Shown piece by piece: positions 35,256 to 38,087 of a stretch of DNA of 38,087 bases. Within the stretch, counting starts at the first letter, position 1. Every line of letters starts with the position of its first letter. The notes under the pieces are model-generated. The model worked only from the letters and a program-made list of their open reading frames with translations, ran no database searches and was not told the DNA's origin. Source of the stretch: Candidatus Melainabacteria bacterium (GTDB lineage Bacteria > Cyanobacteriota > Vampirovibrionia > LMEP-6097); the NCBI GenBank assembly GCA_005110385.1, contig DUDT01000001.1:1-38087 (forward strand), in the 5' to 3' direction. The position numbers and the translations under genes were made by a program.

Positions 35256-36249
35256 GGCTTAATTTAGCTCCTTCATAAATACTGTAGAGACCAGCGTAGA
35301 TAACTAATTCACCCTCATTAATACCCTTAGTAACTTCTACTAAGGCGTTTTTTCTCAGACCTGTTTCGACGGGCTTTTTAACAGCGTTGTAGAAACCATC
35401 TTCACTAGCAGGTTCTGCAATAAAAACATATTCCTGTCCTTGATCTAAATAAATAGCTTCCTCTTTAACGGCTAGGATATTATTTTTGTCTTTTACTTTC
35501 TGCCTAATTCTAATATACTGATTAGGCTTTAATATATTAGTGTTATTAGCTAAACTGGCTCTGACTAGTATGGATTTAGTTTCAGAATTTACGCTAGGTG
35601 AAATAAAGTCTATGCGTGCTTTAGTTACCACGGTTTTATCGACATCACTAGTGAGATCTAATTCCTGACCTAGGCTAACATAGGGTATAAGCCTCTCTGG
35701 AATAGTGTAGGAAACTCTTAAAGGGTGAACTTTTACTAATTCTAGAATCGGGTCGCCGATTCTCACATAGTCACCAGGGTCGACGATAATCTTTCCTATT
35801 ACTCCAGAACTAATAGCTTTTATAAGTAAGTTTCCATAACTGGCTTCTACATTTCTTAAAGCAGTTTCATATACGAGAAACTCTGTTCTAGAAATAGCTT
35901 CTTCATCATATAGTTTTTTAAAGATTCGATAATTTTCTTGTGCTTTAGCTAATTCAGCTTTAATATCATCACCTTTAATTTTTACTAAAGCTTGTCCTTC
36001 GTTTACTGAATCACCTTCCCTCACTAAAATATTATTTACTTGCCCGGCTCTTTCCGCGGCGACAGTTATTTCTCTATAAGCTTTTAATTCAGCTACTGTT
36101 TCGAAATCTTGCTCTAAATTAGTCCTTGAAGCTGCTTCGAATTTAACAGGCAGTGGGCGAGATGGTTTAGCTGGAGGATTTTTCTGTGAGCAAGCGAAGC
36201 TAAGAAAGCAGAAAAACATTATTGAAATTAAGTGGGCTATTTTAGGCAT
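35245..36249 (-). CDS. RND periplasmic adaptor (membrane-fusion) lipoprotein
   Basis: 334 aa HlyD/AcrA-type adaptor that links the pump to an outer-membrane channel. The N-terminus is a lipoprotein signal peptide with lipobox LSFAC, Cys20 being lipidated. Next come RPLPVKFEAA, AELKAYREITVAAERAGQVNNILVREGDSVNEGQALVKI (shown as its ends) forming one lipoyl half, and a short helical hairpin around 85-115. The second half is SSGVIGKIIVDPGDYVRIGD, followed by beta-barrel and membrane-proximal domains. It overlaps the pump gene by 11 nt. No outer-membrane TolC-type gene is in the window. Confidence 0.92.
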   Translation of the reverse strand: MPKIAHLISIMFFCFLSFACSQKNPPAKPSRPLPVKFEAASRTNLEQDFETVAELKAYREITVAAERAGQVNNILVREGDSVNEGQALVKIKGDDIKAELAKAQENYRIFKKLYDEEAISRTEFLVYETALRNVEASYGNLLIKAISSGVIGKIIVDPGDYVRIGDPILELVKVHPLRVSYTIPERLIPYVSLGQELDLTSDVDKTVVTKARIDFISPSVNSETKSILVRASLANNTNILKPNQYIRIRQKVKDKNNILAVKEEAIYLDQGQEYVFIAEPASEDGFYNAVKKPVETGLRKNALVEVTKGINEGELVIYAGLYSIYEGAKLSRVD

Positions 36250-36380
36250 AAATCTCAGATATAATCATAACCTAGCCCCTTAACCCTTGTTATTACTCTT
36301 GTGGAAATAGAGGGAAAGGGTGGCGAAAGTAAAGAAGGTGGAGTTCTGGAATACTCTCATTGGTCTTTAAGGAATTTAGA

Positions 36381-37169
36381 ATGTCCCTAGTGCGTGAATT
36401 TAGAAAATTTTCTGATAACCTTAGAGCGGTTCTTGATTTAAGCTCGCTGCAAAATCCTTCTAATCCCACTCTTGCTTTAAATCTTCTGACTAAAAATAAT
36501 GAAAAGACTATTAAAGCTGCTTTAGAATCCTGCCATGATGTAGTCGATGAGATAATCGTGGTGGATACAGGTTCTAGTGATGGGACTAAGTCGATTTTAA
36601 AATCTTACTCAAAGGTGAAACTCATAGAGGAAGAGAGTTTTAAGGGTTATAGTTATCACCGTAATCAAGCTATAAAAGCGACTAAGAGTGACTGGATTTT
36701 AGTTTTTGATAGTGATGAATTTTTATCTACCTTTCTAGCGGAGAGGATTAGGCAGCTTATTAGGTCTAAAATCTTTTCTAAATATCGCATGTATAGTCGC
36801 TGGATTAATAAAATTTATGAAGATGGCTCAGCGACTTATGTAGCCCCGAATAAGATTTTTAAGGGTAGATATAATGCTCGTACTAGGCTATTTCGTAATC
36901 TAAAAGGAATAGAGTTTCGTGGTGAGATACATGAATCGGTTTTTGGTTTAGAGAAAATTCGTTTTAAAGACCTTACCTATGATTATGCGGTTTATCATTT
37001 AGATGTAGCTGTAAATACTATAGAACAGCGTTTAGAAAAAACGGTACATCGTAATCGTTTAAAACCAGGTACTGCGTACCCAGAGGAGTATTTACCAGAG
37101 CTTTACTTTTTTAAGTATAATCGGGTAAATGAGCCTGATTTAGCTTTACTGAAATATGTAAGTCTTTAA
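36381..37169 (+). CDS. Family 2 glycosyltransferase
   Basis: 262 aa. The GT-A core shows LALNLLTKNNEKTIKAALESC, DEIIVVDTGSSDGT and WILVFDSDEF, where DSD is the metal-binding DxD. This pattern matches the GT2 subgroup that includes LPS core and WaaE-like sugar transferases. The C-terminal part has RLFRNLKGIEFRGEIHESV, typical of that subgroup. The donor and acceptor are unknown; no membrane helix is seen. I start it at the ATG at 36381 because AAGGA precedes it by about 7 nt; a TTG at 36360 would add seven residues. It is divergent from the efflux operon. Confidence 0.9.
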   Translation: MSLVREFRKFSDNLRAVLDLSSLQNPSNPTLALNLLTKNNEKTIKAALESCHDVVDEIIVVDTGSSDGTKSILKSYSKVKLIEEESFKGYSYHRNQAIKATKSDWILVFDSDEFLSTFLAERIRQLIRSKIFSKYRMYSRWINKIYEDGSATYVAPNKIFKGRYNARTRLFRNLKGIEFRGEIHESVFGLEKIRFKDLTYDYAVYHLDVAVNTIEQRLEKTVHRNRLKPGTAYPEEYLPELYFFKYNRVNEPDLALLKYVSL

Positions 37170-37278
37170 TTTGGCTTCAAAAGTATTAAGATAGCAGCTT
37201 TCAAGTTTTTTCTTAATCGGAATTTAATTTTTTGAATATATAAGTACATTAGGGTCTTAGTAAGACTTGGTTTGGCTT
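37170..37278. other. Intergenic region, nothing assigned
   Basis: AT-rich 109 bp between the glycosyltransferase gene and the last gene. A weak inverted pair ATTAAGA/TCTTAAT is present, but there is no convincing terminator, and the promoter of the downstream gene is unclear. Confidence 0.4.
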
Positions 37279-38087
37279 ATGGAAATTAATAACACTAGAG
37301 CACAGACAGTTGAATATTTAAAACTTTATCAGGACTTGCTTTCGCGTTTCGCTGTGAACGATCGCAAGATAGGTACTACTGAGCAGGCTGCCATTAGTTT
37401 TATTGATGTTAACGCTAATTCTGTTTTAGATACTACTGAACAAGCAAGCTTGAATAGCTTTAATCTAAAGCTTGATCAGGTGATTGCTAATTCTGCCACT
37501 TCTTTAGATTCCAAGGGGCGATTTGCCAATAATATTGATTTAGATGGACTGAATGGTATAAATTCACAGGATAAAACTATCTTTGAGCGAATAATTACTA
37601 TTTCTAAAGATGTTTATGAAAAAATGGAAGAAAATCTAATTGGTTCTTTAACAAAAGGTAAAGTCTCCATTTTAGATACTCCTTTTAATGAGTACGACAT
37701 GGCAAAGGTTTTAGAGGCTGTTAGAAATGGTAGAGAAAATTATTTATATCCAATTACCTGGTCTAATGATGCGACACGAGTAGCGGATATGCAAGCGAGT
37801 GTTCCACCATTATCGGTATCAGCATTTCAGGAATTATTCAATGGCAATCGAGGAATGGGCGTTACGGGATTATTTGATGAGGGTTTAAGTTTAGCTAAGG
37901 CAAAGAAGGTATTAGATTTAATAGATAATGGTATAACGGATGTAAATCGTTTAAGGTTTTACGGGCGAGTATTAGACAGTGGAGTATTAATTACAGCTCA
38001 GACGATAAAGGCATTTGATGATTTATGGAATAAGCCAGAGTTTGCTGGTGTAAGTGTATCTCCGTTAGGTCAAATAAAGACGCCTAG
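37279..38087 (+). CDS. Protein with dockerin-like loops, 3' end cut by window edge
   Basis: The frame is open from an ATG at 37279 to the last base (269 codons). Two segments resemble Ca-binding dockerin or EF-hand loops: DVNANSVLDTTE (about residues 43-54), with Asp/Asn at positions 1, 3, 5 and 9 and Glu at 12, and DLDGLNGINSQD (about residues 88-99). The rest is helical and polar with no signal peptide at the N-terminus. I do not recognise the family. As the downstream part is missing, size and domain content are unknown; a surface or modular protein is only a guess. Confidence 0.6.
   Translation, partial: MEINNTRAQTVEYLKLYQDLLSRFAVNDRKIGTTEQAAISFIDVNANSVLDTTEQASLNSFNLKLDQVIANSATSLDSKGRFANNIDLDGLNGINSQDKTIFERIITISKDVYEKMEENLIGSLTKGKVSILDTPFNEYDMAKVLEAVRNGRENYLYPITWSNDATRVADMQASVPPLSVSAFQELFNGNRGMGVTGLFDEGLSLAKAKKVLDLIDNGITDVNRLRFYGRVLDSGVLITAQTIKAFDDLWNKPEFAGVSVSPLGQIKTP

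Overview
This is a 38 kb piece of an AT-rich, gene-dense bacterial chromosome. Neighbouring genes often overlap at their tails, and no non-coding gap exceeds about 240 bp. An RND efflux pump with a lipoprotein partner and a FlgF/FlgG-family flagellar rod protein indicate a diderm, probably flagellated bacterium. Housekeeping genes are clear at family level, but they are interleaved with large orphan proteins. I therefore expect an uncultivated lineage with few sequenced relatives; I cannot name the phylum from sequence alone.

Layout. 1-1330: the 3' end of a low-complexity 10-residue-repeat protein with an exact 150-bp duplication, closed by a good intrinsic terminator. 1453-9168: methionine/SAM and assorted metabolism (mtnP, a flagellar rod gene, msrA, a CDP-alcohol phosphatidyltransferase, a 730-aa glycosyltransferase-like orphan, aroH, an orphan, a phosphomannose-isomerase-type cupin, metK). 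9279-13734: a 1260-residue divergent PEP-carboxylase homologue, tail to tail with cysE. 13815-14539: a broken Fic gene. 14606-17408: rdgB-rsmH-ftsL converging on ssb-rpsF. 17427-24405: a degenerate histidine-kinase-like protein, orphans, a sodium:solute symporter and an ExoX-like nuclease lacking its catalytic residues. 24568-25893: enolase. 25989-31915: an accessory stretch with an orphan, a DUF4143-type ATPase, a DUF2442 protein and an operon of RHH antitoxin, RelE-type toxin and KAP NTPase. 31974-36249: an RND pump operon. 36381 to the end: a family 2 glycosyltransferase and the 5' part of a protein with dockerin-like loops.

Two signals cut across the annotation. First, many genes have a TATAAT-like hexamer ending 6-8 nt before the start codon and no Shine-Dalgarno sequence, so transcription should begin at or next to the start codon (leaderless mRNA). 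This spacing also corrects several start sites. A minority of genes (ExoX-like, the Fic remnant, the orphan starting at 20762, the GT2 gene) carry a recognisable Shine-Dalgarno sequence instead. Second, a 125-bp element with terminal inverted repeats resembling IS6-family ends sits inside the RND pump gene without breaking its reading frame. A single copy of the same end lies at the break in the Fic pseudogene, which suggests a dispersed MITE-like family able to add sequence to proteins.
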